From an uncultured Eubacteriales bacterium (GTDB lineage: Bacteria; Bacillota; Clostridia; Oscillospirales; CAG-272): a stretch of DNA of 21,038 nt. A model generated the notes under the pieces. That model saw only the letters and a program-made list of their open reading frames with translations. It made no database searches and was not told where the DNA came from. The position numbers and the translations under genes were made by a program. The first letter of the stretch is position 1, and every line of letters starts with the position of its first letter. The stretch is from contig CAKRMZ010000027.1 in NCBI GenBank assembly GCA_934365155.1, positions 1 through 21,038 of the forward strand. The letters run 5' to 3'. This document shows, one piece after another, positions 1 through 8,142 of this stretch.

Positions 1-773
1 CCGCATACCGCTGCGCTCAAAATCACTGTTTTGACAAAGCAAAAGAGGGATATGTGAATCTCTTAATGTCTCAAAAAAGCTCAAAAAAGCGTCACGGGGA
101 CGATAAAATGATGATCCGTGCACGCAATGCGTTCTTATCAAAGGGATATTATGATTTCCTTTTGGATCAGATTTTTATGCTGATTCAAAAACACACCGCC
201 ACTTCTTCCGAACTTTGCATTTTAGACGCCGGATGCGGCGAATGCTATTACAGTTCCGCATTGCGTCAGAGACTTGAAGCCGAGAAAAAACGCACCCAGA
301 TTTTCGGCATCGATATCTCTAAAAATGCCGTTGCAATTGCCGCCAAAATCAATCCGGATATCCACCTGGCCGTGGCCGGCGTCAATCATCTGCCGATATC
401 CGATCAGTCTGTTGATATCGTTCTGAATCTGTTTGCTCCTTTTTGCGAAGAAGAATTTGCGCGAGTGTTGCGCCCCGGGGGAATCGTCATTCATGTATTC
501 CCGCTCAAAAATCATCTTTTGGAGCTGAAATCGGCAATTTATGACAAAGTCTATCTCAATCATTCTTCCCTCCCGCCCCTTCTATCCCTTCGGGAATCGT
601 AATTTGTCACAATAGAGAAAACGCTTCATATTCATTCTGCAACCGATATTGAAAACCTTTTTAAAATGACACCGTATTACTATAAAACATCTCTCGAAGA
701 CCAAGCAAAGCTCACATCCTTACAATCGCTTTCGGTACAGGCAGAATTCGGAATATCCGTTTTGAAAAAATGA
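1..773 (+). pseudogene. rlmA: 23S rRNA (guanine-N1)-methyltransferase RlmA, 5'-truncated by the window and broken by an in-frame stop
   Basis: The reading frame is already open at base 3, so the GTG at 54 is internal and the true start lies to the left. The first residues end in FDKAKEGYVNLL, a hallmark of RlmA that follows its N-terminal zinc finger. Next come RARNAFLSKGYYDFLL and a SAM-binding motif ILDAGCGE near bases 213-240. RlmA methylates a guanine N1 in 23S rRNA helix 35. A TAA at 600-602 interrupts the frame. Codons continue in the same frame to a TGA at 771-773 and encode the usual RlmA tail (ENLFKMTPYYYKTS, then EFGISVLKK). A single nonsense change is the simplest explanation; a compensated pair of frameshifts around 555-620 or a sequencing error is possible. 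The protein stopped at 600 would lack about 57 C-terminal residues. Family call confident, pseudogene status less so. Confidence 0.72.
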
Positions 774-797
774 TGTTTTGACATACGCATTAAAATC

Positions 798-839
798 AAA
801 CAAGCGCTGTGATGAAGCTCATCACAGCGCTTGTTTTAA
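798..839. terminator. Bidirectional intrinsic terminator between rlmA and the aro operon
   Basis: A perfect 18-bp inverted repeat pairs AAACAAGCGCTGTGATGA (798-815) with its complement at 819-836, leaving a 3-nt loop AGC. T-rich stretches flank it on both strands (TTTTAAA on plus, GATTTTAA on minus). It lies between the convergent ends of rlmA (773) and aroQ (843), so it can stop transcripts from both sides. Confidence 0.93.
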
Positions 840-842
840 ATA

Positions 843-1283
843 TCAGACAGACTTTTTTTCATTTTCACAAAGGAAATCGATTGCTTTAAGATACCCCCGG
901 AGTCCATGTCCCATGATTGTTTTTCGGCAAACGTCCCGCACATATGAAATTTGCCGAAACGCTTCCCTTTTGGAAACGTCGGAAATGTGGACCTCCACTG
1001 CAGGCAGCTGCACAGCGGCAATCGCATCTGCAATTGCGATGCTGGTATGCGTATATGCTGCCGGGTTGATCACCAATCCGTCAAATTTTTGATAGGCTTT
1101 TTGAATACAGTCCACTATCTCGCCCTCATGATTGGATTGAAAGCATTCCACCGTAATATGACGCTCGTCACAGTATGCATGAATCTGCGAAATCAAATCG
1201 GAATATGTTTCATGCCCGTAAATTCCCGGCTCGCGAATTCCGAGCATATTAATATTCGGTCCGTTAATTACCAGTATTTTCAT
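843..1283 (-). CDS. aroQ: Type II 3-dehydroquinate dehydratase
   Basis: The 146-residue product matches the compact type II dehydroquinase, which converts 3-dehydroquinate to 3-dehydroshikimate (shikimate step 3) as a cytoplasmic dodecamer in known members. Visible landmarks are NGPNINMLGIREPGIYG (residues 7-23) with the catalytic Arg17 and Tyr22, the NPAAYTHTS substrate loop (73-81), His99 in VEVHIS and Arg106. The usual Asn after VEVHIS is Asp here. The start is the ATG at 1283, preceded by GGAGGCGG; the frame extends further upstream inside aroK but that part shows no family similarity. The gene overlaps the end of aroE-aroK by 20 nt, so translational coupling is likely. It is the last gene of the operon, just before the strong terminator. 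Confidence 0.96.
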   Translation of the reverse strand: MKILVINGPNINMLGIREPGIYGHETYSDLISQIHAYCDERHITVECFQSNHEGEIVDCIQKAYQKFDGLVINPAAYTHTSIAIADAIAAVQLPAVEVHISDVSKREAFRQISYVRDVCRKTIMGHGLRGYLKAIDFLCENEKKSV

Positions 1284-2505
1284 AATGAACCGCCTCCAAT
1301 ATCTTTTGTAATGTAAGCTCCGGGCTGTCGGATACGTGGATTTTCGCATCTGCCATACTTTGGTATATCGGCATCCGTTCTTTTTCCATACGCAACAGCG
1401 CTTCTTTATCCGTTGAAAGGGGTCTGTCGGACATTGACAATTCACTCAAGGGACGGCAAAGCCACAGAAAATAGCCGTTTTGCCGTAATGCATTCTGATT
1501 CTCCCGGCGAAGAATCGCTCCTCCGCCGACCGAAATGACACAGCCGGTTTCTGCGGAAACACGTTTTATCACTTCGGATTCTAAATTGCGAAAGTGCTCT
1601 TCACCGTTCGCCGCAAAAATTTCCGATATTGTTTGTCCGCTCTGCTGTTCAATCCTGGTATCCGTATCAATCCACTTGCGTCCCAGTCGTTCGGAAAGCA
1701 TGCGAGCACAAACAGATTTCCCGCTTCCCGGCATTCCGATCAATACAATATTTTTCATCTGCATTCCGATTTTTTGGATCAGCGGGGCAACCAAGCTCGG
1801 ATTCAATTTTTGATCCATAAACTGCTCTGCCGAAAAAAACGCCTGAGAAACCAACATAGTCAAACCGCCGACTGCAATCACATTTCTCTGCTCCGCCTCC
1901 AACATCAGTGCCGTTTTTTGCGGATTATAAATCAAATCAAGCACAGCTTGTAATTTCGAAAAACTCTTAAGGCTCAAGGGGCTCTCGGCGTTATGCGGAT
2001 ACATTCCGACCGGTGTTGCATTAACAATAATTTCCGCATCGGCATGTTTTTCTATATTCTGATAATTATCACTGCCGCTTCTGGAAATCACACACAGTTC
2101 CGAGCAACCGAGATCCTTCATCGCCTCACATACGGCACGGCTGGCACCGCCGCTCCCCAAAACGATCACCTTTTTCCCCGCAGGGGAAACGCCGGAAGAC
2201 TCTACCATATAACGAAATCCGCAATAATCCGTATTGTCCCCGATTCGTTTTCCGTTTTTATATACAATAGTATTCACGCTTCCGATTTTTTTCGCTCGCC
2301 ATGAAACCTCATCCAAATACGGAAGCACCGCCTGTTTATACGGAATCGTAACATTTAATCCGTCATAATAATTGGAGCAAATAAATTTTTCCAATTTCGA
2401 TGGCGGAACCTCAAAAAGTTCATAGGAATAATCCCCGAAGGCTTTATGGATCATCGGAGAAAAGCTATGCCCCAAGTGTTCGCCAAGCAAACCGAATTTT
2501 TTCAT
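1264..2505 (-). CDS. aroE-aroK: Fused shikimate dehydrogenase - shikimate kinase
   Basis: This 413-residue protein joins two enzymes acting on consecutive steps. Residues 1-245 are AroE (NADP-dependent dehydroshikimate to shikimate). They show the GHSFSP substrate motif (12-17), catalytic Lys57 in NVTIPYK, GDNTD (89-93) with Asp93, and the nucleotide loop GSGGASRA (117-124). Residues 250-413 are shikimate kinase, with Walker A GMPGSGKS (257-264), DTD (280-282), Arg306 in the HFRNLES shikimate site, GGGA (327-330) and the lid arginine in DRPL (361). The joint, around GMQMKNIVLIG, is very short, and Met248 or Met250 would be a normal kinase start, so the genes appear joined end to end without a linker domain. 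The start sits 3 nt after the pheA stop, with GGAGTG as ribosome site. Both catalytic halves look intact. Confidence 0.95.
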   Translation of the reverse strand: MKKFGLLGEHLGHSFSPMIHKAFGDYSYELFEVPPSKLEKFICSNYYDGLNVTIPYKQAVLPYLDEVSWRAKKIGSVNTIVYKNGKRIGDNTDYCGFRYMVESSGVSPAGKKVIVLGSGGASRAVCEAMKDLGCSELCVISRSGSDNYQNIEKHADAEIIVNATPVGMYPHNAESPLSLKSFSKLQAVLDLIYNPQKTALMLEAEQRNVIAVGGLTMLVSQAFFSAEQFMDQKLNPSLVAPLIQKIGMQMKNIVLIGMPGSGKSVCARMLSERLGRKWIDTDTRIEQQSGQTISEIFAANGEEHFRNLESEVIKRVSAETGCVISVGGGAILRRENQNALRQNGYFLWLCRPLSELSMSDRPLSTDKEALLRMEKERMPIYQSMADAKIHVSDSPELTLQKILEAVHYENTGN

Positions 2506-2508
2506 ATC

Positions 2509-3654
2509 TTAACACTCCGTATATGTACCGAAATACCCAAAATCGTCATTGGACTCAAGCTCGTGTAAAAGCTCTCTCAAAGCCACGGAATGAAGCGGCT
2601 CTTCAATATCAAAATAAAACACAAATTCAAAATTACTCCCCGGGATCGGACGGCTTTCCAGTTTAACTAAATTAATATCTCTCACCCAGAATTTTGATAA
2701 TATTTCATACAGTGCTCCGGGCTTGTTCTTCAGACGCATCCGAATGCTTGTCCGGTTGGCACCTTCAAAAAATTTCATTTTCTTGGAAATACAGATAAAT
2801 CGCGTCTCGTTGTAATCCGAATTCTGAATAGAGCGGGCAACCGGTGTCAATCCGTATAGTGAAGCGCATTCCGAAGATGCAATTGCGGCGTCTCCGGGTT
2901 CATTGCTCTCCGATACTCTTTTTGCAGCCAGTGCGGTATTTGCCATTTTATGCTGCTCAAAGCCGTGTGATTCTAAGAACTCCGAGCATTGACTCAGGGC
3001 CTGCGAATGTGAATAAACATTTTTAATATCGCAAAGCTTTGTTTGCGGTTTTGCCAACAAATTATGCTGAACATGCACCCGAATACTCCGCACAATGCAG
3101 AAATGATGATCCGACATTAAATCATATACCTGATTTACCGATCCGGCTGTACTGTTCTCAATCGGCAAAACACCGTATTCGCACAACCCGGAATCAACAG
3201 CGGCGCAAACACTCTCAAAGCTTCCGAAATACATAATTGACGGGGTTTTAAACAGTTGATCTGCCGCAATTTGGGAATAGGCTCCTTCTGTCCCTTGGCA
3301 AGCGACAACCGCACGTGACGGAAATTGAGGAATCACATTTTCAAGCGCGCTGTCAAAATCCTTTGTAAATGAAGTCGACTCCCGATGGAATAATTCCTGC
3401 TGATATGCACGGCTGAGCTGAATCAGCGTAGAATATAAAACTTTTGTATACGTTTGCAGATCATCTGAAGCCCGCTCACTGATATGATAAAGCAACTCTC
3501 TCTCTCTGTCCGGCTGACAAACCGGCAAATGATTTTCTTGCTTCTGCTTGCCGATCTCAGCCGCTGTTTTCATGCGTTTTTCAAAAAGTGTTTGAATTTC
3601 CCGGTCAATTTGGTCGATATTTGCGCGTAATTCTTCAATTTTCATGATTTTCAA
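2509..3654 (-). CDS. pheA: Bifunctional chorismate mutase / prephenate dehydratase (P-protein)
   Basis: Three domains are visible in about 381 residues. An AroQ-class chorismate mutase covers residues 4-90 (EELRANIDQIDREI). Prephenate dehydratase covers about 114-290, with GVLPIENSTAGSV (161-173) and the catalytic NETRF (282-286). A C-terminal ACT domain covers about 302-381 with the ESRP motif (333-336) that binds phenylalanine in this family. It makes phenylpyruvate from chorismate and is probably inhibited by Phe. I place the start at TTG 3654: it lies 10 nt after GAGG and overlaps the aroC TGA as TTGA. The ATG at 3645, three codons in, is the alternative but is 19 nt from that site. An upstream extension of the frame lies inside aroC and has no support. 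Confidence 0.94.
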   Translation of the reverse strand: MKIMKIEELRANIDQIDREIQTLFEKRMKTAAEIGKQKQENHLPVCQPDRERELLYHISERASDDLQTYTKVLYSTLIQLSRAYQQELFHRESTSFTKDFDSALENVIPQFPSRAVVACQGTEGAYSQIAADQLFKTPSIMYFGSFESVCAAVDSGLCEYGVLPIENSTAGSVNQVYDLMSDHHFCIVRSIRVHVQHNLLAKPQTKLCDIKNVYSHSQALSQCSEFLESHGFEQHKMANTALAAKRVSESNEPGDAAIASSECASLYGLTPVARSIQNSDYNETRFICISKKMKFFEGANRTSIRMRLKNKPGALYEILSKFWVRDINLVKLESRPIPGSNFEFVFYFDIEEPLHSVALRELLHELESNDDFGYFGTYTEC

Positions 3655-4742
3655 TATCTGCCTTCCTCTAATAATAAATCCATAATACCGATTGCTGCAG
3701 CTGCTTCCACACACACAACCGCCCGCGGTACAATGCAGGGATCATGACGTCCCGAAATGCATATCGGGGTGTTCTCTTTCTTTTCGAAACTTATCGAATT
3801 TTGCTCGATAGCAATGGACGGAGTCGGTTTAAATGCCGTCCGGAAAACAATCGGCATTCCGGTACTGATTCCTCCCAAAACACCGCCGTGACGGTTCGAC
3901 GCGGTTTTTATGCTTCCGTCCGGCGCATAGTAAAATTCATCGTTGTTCTGCGATCCAAGTAAAAGTGCAGACGCAAAGCCCTTGCCGAATTCAATTCCGC
4001 GCACAGCCGGAATTCCGAAAATCATTGAGGCAATCCGGTTTTCGATTCCTTCAAACATCGGATTTCCGATTCCGGCCGGTACGCCGGTGATAATACATTC
4101 AACGACACCGCCCACAGAATCTCCCCGTTCTTTTGCCTCGGAAATTTTTTCCTGCATCTCTTCCCCCTTCTCCGGAGAGATGACCGAAAAATCGCGGTTT
4201 TTTGCTGCTGAAAGCCGACTCAAATCCGGAGATGCCCAATCGACTTCTTCATCGGAAACTGCCGCAATTGATGCAATATGAGCAAAAATCTGAATATTCC
4301 GTTTTTTCAAATATTGCTCGCAAAGTGCTCCCGCCACACACAAAGGCGCCGTCAGACGACCGGAAAAATGTCCGCCTCCGCGAACATCCTCCGCACCGCC
4401 GAATTTCATTCGAGCCGAAAAATCGGCATGAGAAGGCCGAGGCACATCATAAATTTTTCGATAATCTTCCGATCGCACATCGGTATTCGCAATCACAGCG
4501 GCGATCGGTGCACCGCAGGTTTTGCCGTCTACCAAACCGGAAATAAAATGCGGTGTGTCCGCCTCACGACGTGCAGTTGAAAATGCCGCATTTCCGGGAG
4601 AACGGCGCTTGATGAATTTTGCAAGTTCCTCCCTGTCAATCGAAAAGCCGGCGGGAAATCCGTCAATTACCACACCGATTGCTTCCGAATGCGATTGCCC
4701 GAAAACAGATATCTTCAGCTTATTACCAATTATTGAGCCCAT
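3651..4742 (-). CDS. aroC: Chorismate synthase
   Basis: The 363-residue product is chorismate synthase, which removes phosphate from EPSP to give chorismate using reduced FMN. Family signatures are present: GQSHSEAIGV with His18, RRSPG (46-50), RPSHAD (102-107), RGGGHFSGRLTA (121-132) and RHDPC.VPRAV near the C terminus. The ATG at 4742 follows GAGGTAAGCAGA and puts MGSIIGNKLK at the N terminus, as in homologues. An upstream start at 4793 would add 17 residues without similarity. The gene follows aroA after 54 nt, the widest gap inside this operon, and ends overlapping the pheA start. Confidence 0.96.
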   Translation of the reverse strand: MGSIIGNKLKISVFGQSHSEAIGVVIDGFPAGFSIDREELAKFIKRRSPGNAAFSTARREADTPHFISGLVDGKTCGAPIAAVIANTDVRSEDYRKIYDVPRPSHADFSARMKFGGAEDVRGGGHFSGRLTAPLCVAGALCEQYLKKRNIQIFAHIASIAAVSDEEVDWASPDLSRLSAAKNRDFSVISPEKGEEMQEKISEAKERGDSVGGVVECIITGVPAGIGNPMFEGIENRIASMIFGIPAVRGIEFGKGFASALLLGSQNNDEFYYAPDGSIKTASNRHGGVLGGISTGMPIVFRTAFKPTPSIAIEQNSISFEKKENTPICISGRHDPCIVPRAVVCVEAAAAIGIMDLLLEEGRY

Positions 4743-4796
4743 TCTGCTTACCTCGTTATTGTTTGTTTCTTTAGGTTTATTCGGCGATTTCATGCA

Positions 4797-6068
4797 TCAT
4801 TCAAAGTAAAAATCCGCGCCGACCGATCTAAGATCCGAAAAGAAATCCGGATATGATTTTGTATGCGCCTCTGCACCCAAAATACGAACATTTCCGGATG
4901 CACGCTGGGCCGCTACAGCAAAGGACATTACGATACGGTGATCACCAAAACCGTCTACACATCCGCCGCAAAGCGCTTTCTTTCCATTTATACGCAATCC
5001 GTCCTCCGTCTGTACGATATCCGCACCGAGTAAAGCAAGTCCCGTTTGCATTGCCTGCAGACGGTCACTTTCCTTGTAGCGCAAACGCTGTGCATTGATA
5101 ATACGGGTTTCGCCCTCACTTAAAGCTCCGAGCACGGATAAAATCGGAACCAAATCCGGAATGTCTGAAGCATCAACGGTAATCCCATGCAATACAGACG
5201 GATACACTGTCACTGCATCCTCATTATGTTCGATTTTTGCACCGAATCGAGAAAGCAATTCTAAAATACGGCGATCTCCCTGCAGGGATTGCTCATTCAA
5301 TCCGCGACACGTTACAGGACTTTTGCCGATGGCCCCCAAAGCAAGGAAAAAAGCGGCGTTTGACCAATCGGCCTCAACATAAGATTCCGCAGGAGCACAG
5401 TATTTTTGTCCACCCGCAATAAAATATCCCTTTTCATCTTCTTCAATGTGAATTCCGTATTCGGCAAGAACCGACATTGTCAAATCAATATAGGATTTGG
5501 ATTCCAAAGGGCCCGAAACTACAATATGACTGTTGCCGGCACAAAGGGGAAGCGCAAACATCAAACCGCTTATGTATTGCGACGATACGTTCCCGTTTAA
5601 ATGATATTCGCCAAAGTCAAGGCTGCCGCCGACTGTCATAGGATATTTTCCCTGTGCCGACAGCAAAACACCGTGCGCGCATAACTCCTCATACAAAGGG
5701 GAAAGCGGACGATTCGGCAAGCGACCGCTGCATATAATCTCGGCATTTTTCTTTAGCACGGCAAGGATCGGAAGCAAAAAGCGCAAAGTGGAGCCGCTTT
5801 CACGGCAATCAATTTGAAGCGAAAGACCCGATATCCCGCGCAGAATCGGATAAATCTTATACGCACGCAGGCTCAGCGGTTCAAAGGACGCCCCTATTGC
5901 AGATAAAGCGTTCATCGTTGCCTCAACGTCATCCGACATGCTTAAATTACGCAGCGTGCTTTGTTCTTCGGACAATGCGGCACAAATTAATTTTCGGTGT
6001 GAGACCGATTTTGAAGACGGTATTTCAAGGATCCCCCCCGTTTTGCTCGGCGTTATTATAACATCCAT
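4797..6068 (-). CDS. aroA: EPSP synthase (3-phosphoshikimate 1-carboxyvinyltransferase)
   Basis: The 423-residue product has normal length for EPSP synthase, which adds the enolpyruvyl group of PEP to shikimate 3-phosphate. Active-site motifs appear in order: SSKSVSHR (18-25) with Lys20, ESGSTLRFLLP (90-100), GRLPNRPLSPL (115-125), SSQYISGLM (162-170), PDLVP with Asp305, Glu333 in YKESDRL, DHR (376-378) and KSYPDF (404-409). The segment ESGSTLRFLLP replaces the LGNAGTA-type PEP loop of class I enzymes, which resembles class II sequences; this is by eye only and glyphosate behaviour was not assessed. The start is 2 nt after the tyrA stop, with GGAG 8 nt ahead of the ATG. Confidence 0.95.
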   Translation of the reverse strand: MDVIITPSKTGGILEIPSSKSVSHRKLICAALSEEQSTLRNLSMSDDVEATMNALSAIGASFEPLSLRAYKIYPILRGISGLSLQIDCRESGSTLRFLLPILAVLKKNAEIICSGRLPNRPLSPLYEELCAHGVLLSAQGKYPMTVGGSLDFGEYHLNGNVSSQYISGLMFALPLCAGNSHIVVSGPLESKSYIDLTMSVLAEYGIHIEEDEKGYFIAGGQKYCAPAESYVEADWSNAAFFLALGAIGKSPVTCRGLNEQSLQGDRRILELLSRFGAKIEHNEDAVTVYPSVLHGITVDASDIPDLVPILSVLGALSEGETRIINAQRLRYKESDRLQAMQTGLALLGADIVQTEDGLRINGKKALCGGCVDGFGDHRIVMSFAVAAQRASGNVRILGAEAHTKSYPDFFSDLRSVGADFYFE

Positions 6069-6070
6069 GA

Positions 6071-6925
6071 TTATTTCTCCGCTTTGGAAACAGATTGATC
6101 GGACAGCATTTTGCGTTCACGCCCCTCACGGAGTAGTAGCAGCATTTGATCCCGATCTCCATGTTGCAGCGCTTGCTGATATTCACAAAGCGATGCAATC
6201 AATCCGTTTAATTCCCGCAACAAATTATCCGCGTTATCAAAGAAAAGCTCCGTCCACAACTCTTCATTTAATGAGGCTACACGCGTCATATCCCGAAAGC
6301 TTCCCGCTGAAAATCCCTTGTGCAAGATTGCCGAAGGGCTCTTAATAAATGCACCGGATACGACATGAGCCAACTGCGAGGTATAAGCGATAATCCTGTC
6401 ATGCTCCTCGGCACTGCTGAAGACCACCTTAGAAAAGCCGACAGACAGAGCAAATTTTTTCAGTTGCTCCATCAGGACAATATTATCCTGACGATCCAGT
6501 ACATAAATCATTGACGCATTCTTAAACATGGTCGGACGCGAGGAACGAAATCCGCTGGTTTGTGTTCCGGCCATCGGATGCCCTCCGACATATTGAAAAC
6601 CGTATTCTCTTGCAATCTCCAAGCACGGTCCGCAAACAGCCCGTTTCACCCCGCAAAGATCAATTACAACGGTTTGCTTTGAAAGTCGCGCCGCATTTTC
6701 TTTCAGATACTCTACACAAGCAGACGGGTAAAGAGCCAAAAGCAATACATTGCAGTCCGACAGATTTTCTTCATTCAAAACACCGTCGACTGCCGTTTCC
6801 AAGATTGCGCTTTTTAGTACTAAATCGCTCTTATCAAATCCGTAAACTTCATTTTGCGTATAAGCCTTTAACGCCTTTGCAAAGGAACCGCCGATTAAGC
6901 CGAGCCCCACAATTCCGACTTTCAT
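6071..6925 (-). CDS. tyrA: Prephenate dehydrogenase
   Basis: This 284-residue protein fits the NAD-dependent TyrA family, which oxidatively decarboxylates prephenate to 4-hydroxyphenylpyruvate. It starts with a dinucleotide-binding GLGLIGGS (7-14). The family motif GGHPMAG (114-120) carries catalytic His116, followed by EEHDRIIAYTSQLAH (173-187). The usual DVGSVK loop reads DLCGVK here. It ends without a C-terminal ACT domain, so Tyr feedback through that domain is not expected. Arogenate as substrate cannot be excluded. The ATG overlaps the aroF stop in an ATGA (6925-6922), with AGAGGTGA as ribosome site inside aroF, so translation is probably coupled. Confidence 0.93.
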   Translation of the reverse strand: MKVGIVGLGLIGGSFAKALKAYTQNEVYGFDKSDLVLKSAILETAVDGVLNEENLSDCNVLLLALYPSACVEYLKENAARLSKQTVVIDLCGVKRAVCGPCLEIAREYGFQYVGGHPMAGTQTSGFRSSRPTMFKNASMIYVLDRQDNIVLMEQLKKFALSVGFSKVVFSSAEEHDRIIAYTSQLAHVVSGAFIKSPSAILHKGFSAGSFRDMTRVASLNEELWTELFFDNADNLLRELNGLIASLCEYQQALQHGDRDQMLLLLREGRERKMLSDQSVSKAEK

Positions 6926-7926
6926 TTTCTTGTCACCTCTAATATCTTCTTAACATCGGTAACCGTATCGGCAAACTCATCCGGCGTTAAAGACTGCGGT
7001 CCGTCACACAGAGCTTTCTGCGGGTTATTATGAACCTCTATCATAAGTCCGTCGGTTCCGGCCGCCGCGGCAGCCAAAGCCATCGGTTTCACTAAACGTG
7101 CAATTCCGCATGCATGGCTTGGATCCACGATCACCGGCAAATGAGAAAGCTCATGAAGCAGCGGTACTGCCGATAAATCCAAAGTGTTTCGAGTTGCCGT
7201 CTCAAAAGTGCGAATGCCTCGCTCACATAAAATGACATTTTCATTTCCGCCCGCCATAATATATTCGGCACTCATTAAAAATTCATTGATGGTATTGGCA
7301 AGGCCTCGTTTTAAAAGAATCGGCTTATGGGTCCTTCCGAGCTCTTTCAGCAGTTCAAAATTCTGCATATTCCGTGCGCCGACTTGAATAATATCCACAT
7401 TTTCAAATAAATCCAAATGGGATGCGTCCATAATTTCCGTTATAATCGGAAGGCCCGTAGCCTCTTTTGCGCGCAGTAATAAACGAATGCCGTCCTTGCG
7501 AAGCCCTTGAAAGGCATAGGGGGAGGTTCTCGGCTTAAATGCACCGCCGCGTAATATGGCAGCACCGGCATCTTTCACTCGCTGTGCCACTTCTATAATC
7601 TGTTCTTCGCTTTCAATGGAACACGGCCCTGCGATAAAGACAAAATTTCCGCCTCCGATTTTGACATCCCCTACCGAAACAACCGTGTCATCCGGATGAA
7701 ATTTTCGATTCACGCTTTTGAAAGGTTCGGTAATTCTTTTAACGCCGCTTACAATATCAAGGCTTTCCAGCAAATCGGTATCCACCTTATGGGTATCGCC
7801 GATCAACCCCAACACCGTTTGGTAACGGCCGCGGCTGATATGAACATCAATTCCCTGACTTTCAATCCAAGCAATCAAATTTTGAATCTGTTCCTCATTT
7901 GCGGTGTTTTTCAATGAAACAATCAT
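6922..7926 (-). CDS. aroF: 3-deoxy-7-phosphoheptulonate (DAHP) synthase, type I-beta with N-terminal regulatory domain
   Basis: The 334-residue enzyme condenses PEP and erythrose 4-phosphate, the committed step of the shikimate pathway. Residues 1-70 form a ferredoxin-like domain of the type that binds Tyr/Phe in the Thermotoga-type enzyme. The barrel follows, with FIAGPCSIES (97-106; metal ligand Cys102), RGGAFKPRTSPYAFQG (126-141), a GARNMQNFELL segment, LKRG and VDPSHACG. It is the first gene of the operon, behind the Tyr/Phe leader and terminator; GGAGGT lies 7 nt before the ATG. Both transcription (attenuator) and enzyme activity (N-terminal domain) may therefore respond to Tyr or Phe. 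No chorismate mutase domain is fused to it. Confidence 0.96.
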   Translation of the reverse strand: MIVSLKNTANEEQIQNLIAWIESQGIDVHISRGRYQTVLGLIGDTHKVDTDLLESLDIVSGVKRITEPFKSVNRKFHPDDTVVSVGDVKIGGGNFVFIAGPCSIESEEQIIEVAQRVKDAGAAILRGGAFKPRTSPYAFQGLRKDGIRLLLRAKEATGLPIITEIMDASHLDLFENVDIIQVGARNMQNFELLKELGRTHKPILLKRGLANTINEFLMSAEYIMAGGNENVILCERGIRTFETATRNTLDLSAVPLLHELSHLPVIVDPSHACGIARLVKPMALAAAAAGTDGLMIEVHNNPQKALCDGPQSLTPDEFADTVTDVKKILEVTRK

Positions 7927-7949
7927 TTTTTACCTCCGATTCATTTAAA

Positions 7950-7987
7950 CAAAAAGAAAAGTTCTGCAGCAATTATACTGCAGAACT
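7950..7987 (-). terminator. Attenuator terminator hairpin of the aro operon
   Basis: On the minus strand a perfect 10-bp stem pairs AGTTCTGCAG (7987-7978) with CTGCAGAACT (7969-7960) around an 8-nt loop. It runs directly into TTTTCTTTTTG. It sits between the leader peptide stop and the aroF ribosome site, where it would stop transcription before the first structural gene. Confidence 0.92.
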
Positions 7988-8020
7988 AACAAACATCATT
8001 CAAGAAACGATTGTTAATCT

Positions 8021-8110
8021 TTAATTATTTGCAGCACAAATTGCTTTTACTTTATCAAATCCGTAAAAGTAAAAGTAATAATATGCAATTGCAAATAATG
8101 CGATTTTCAT
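8021..8110 (-). CDS. Aromatic-rich leader peptide of the aro operon (29 residues)
   Basis: The ATG at 8110 opens a 29-codon frame ending with TAA at 8021. Residues 10-18 read YYYFYFYGF, giving five Tyr and three Phe codons in nine positions; one more Phe is at residue 6 and there is no Trp. GGAG lies 9 nt upstream. The peptide starts soon after a consensus promoter and ends before the antiterminator/terminator region, the arrangement of a ribosome-stalling sensor. The product itself probably has no other function. The operon it precedes contains both tyrA and pheA, in agreement with a combined Tyr and Phe signal. Confidence 0.9.
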   Translation of the reverse strand: MKIALFAIAYYYFYFYGFDKVKAICAANN

Positions 8111-8142
8111 AGGATTTCTCCGTCTCTTTTAATTTCAGGGGT

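Larger units (their letters stand above)
7950..8136 (-). promoter_or_regulatory. Tyr/Phe ribosome-mediated transcription attenuator
   Basis: Three competing pairings are visible in the leader RNA (minus strand). Segment 1:2 pairs ATTATTTGCA-type arms at 8099-8090 and 8033-8024 (10 bp), enclosing an inner CTTTTAC/GTAAAAG helix. Segment 2:3, the antiterminator, pairs 8044-8030 (GCAATTTGTGCTGCA) with 7982-7969 (TGCAGTATAATTGC) in two helices of 6 and 7 bp. Segment 3:4 is the terminator at 7987-7960. The aromatic codons of the leader peptide lie between the arms of 1:2. A ribosome stalled there by lack of charged Tyr or Phe tRNA would mask segment 1, free segment 2 for 2:3 pairing and prevent termination. 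This is the trp/phe-operon logic; the switch is inferred, the complementarities are seen. Confidence 0.88.

Noticed and set aside
54..602. A complete 182-residue methyltransferase gene starting at GTG 54
   Set aside because: The frame is open upstream of 54 and encodes conserved RlmA residues (FDKAKEGYVNLL), and conserved RlmA sequence continues in frame after the stop; this is a fragment of a longer gene.
1284..1445. N-terminal extension of aroQ
   Set aside because: It lies in the aroK coding sequence, has no dehydroquinase similarity, and GGAGGCGG precedes the ATG at 1283.
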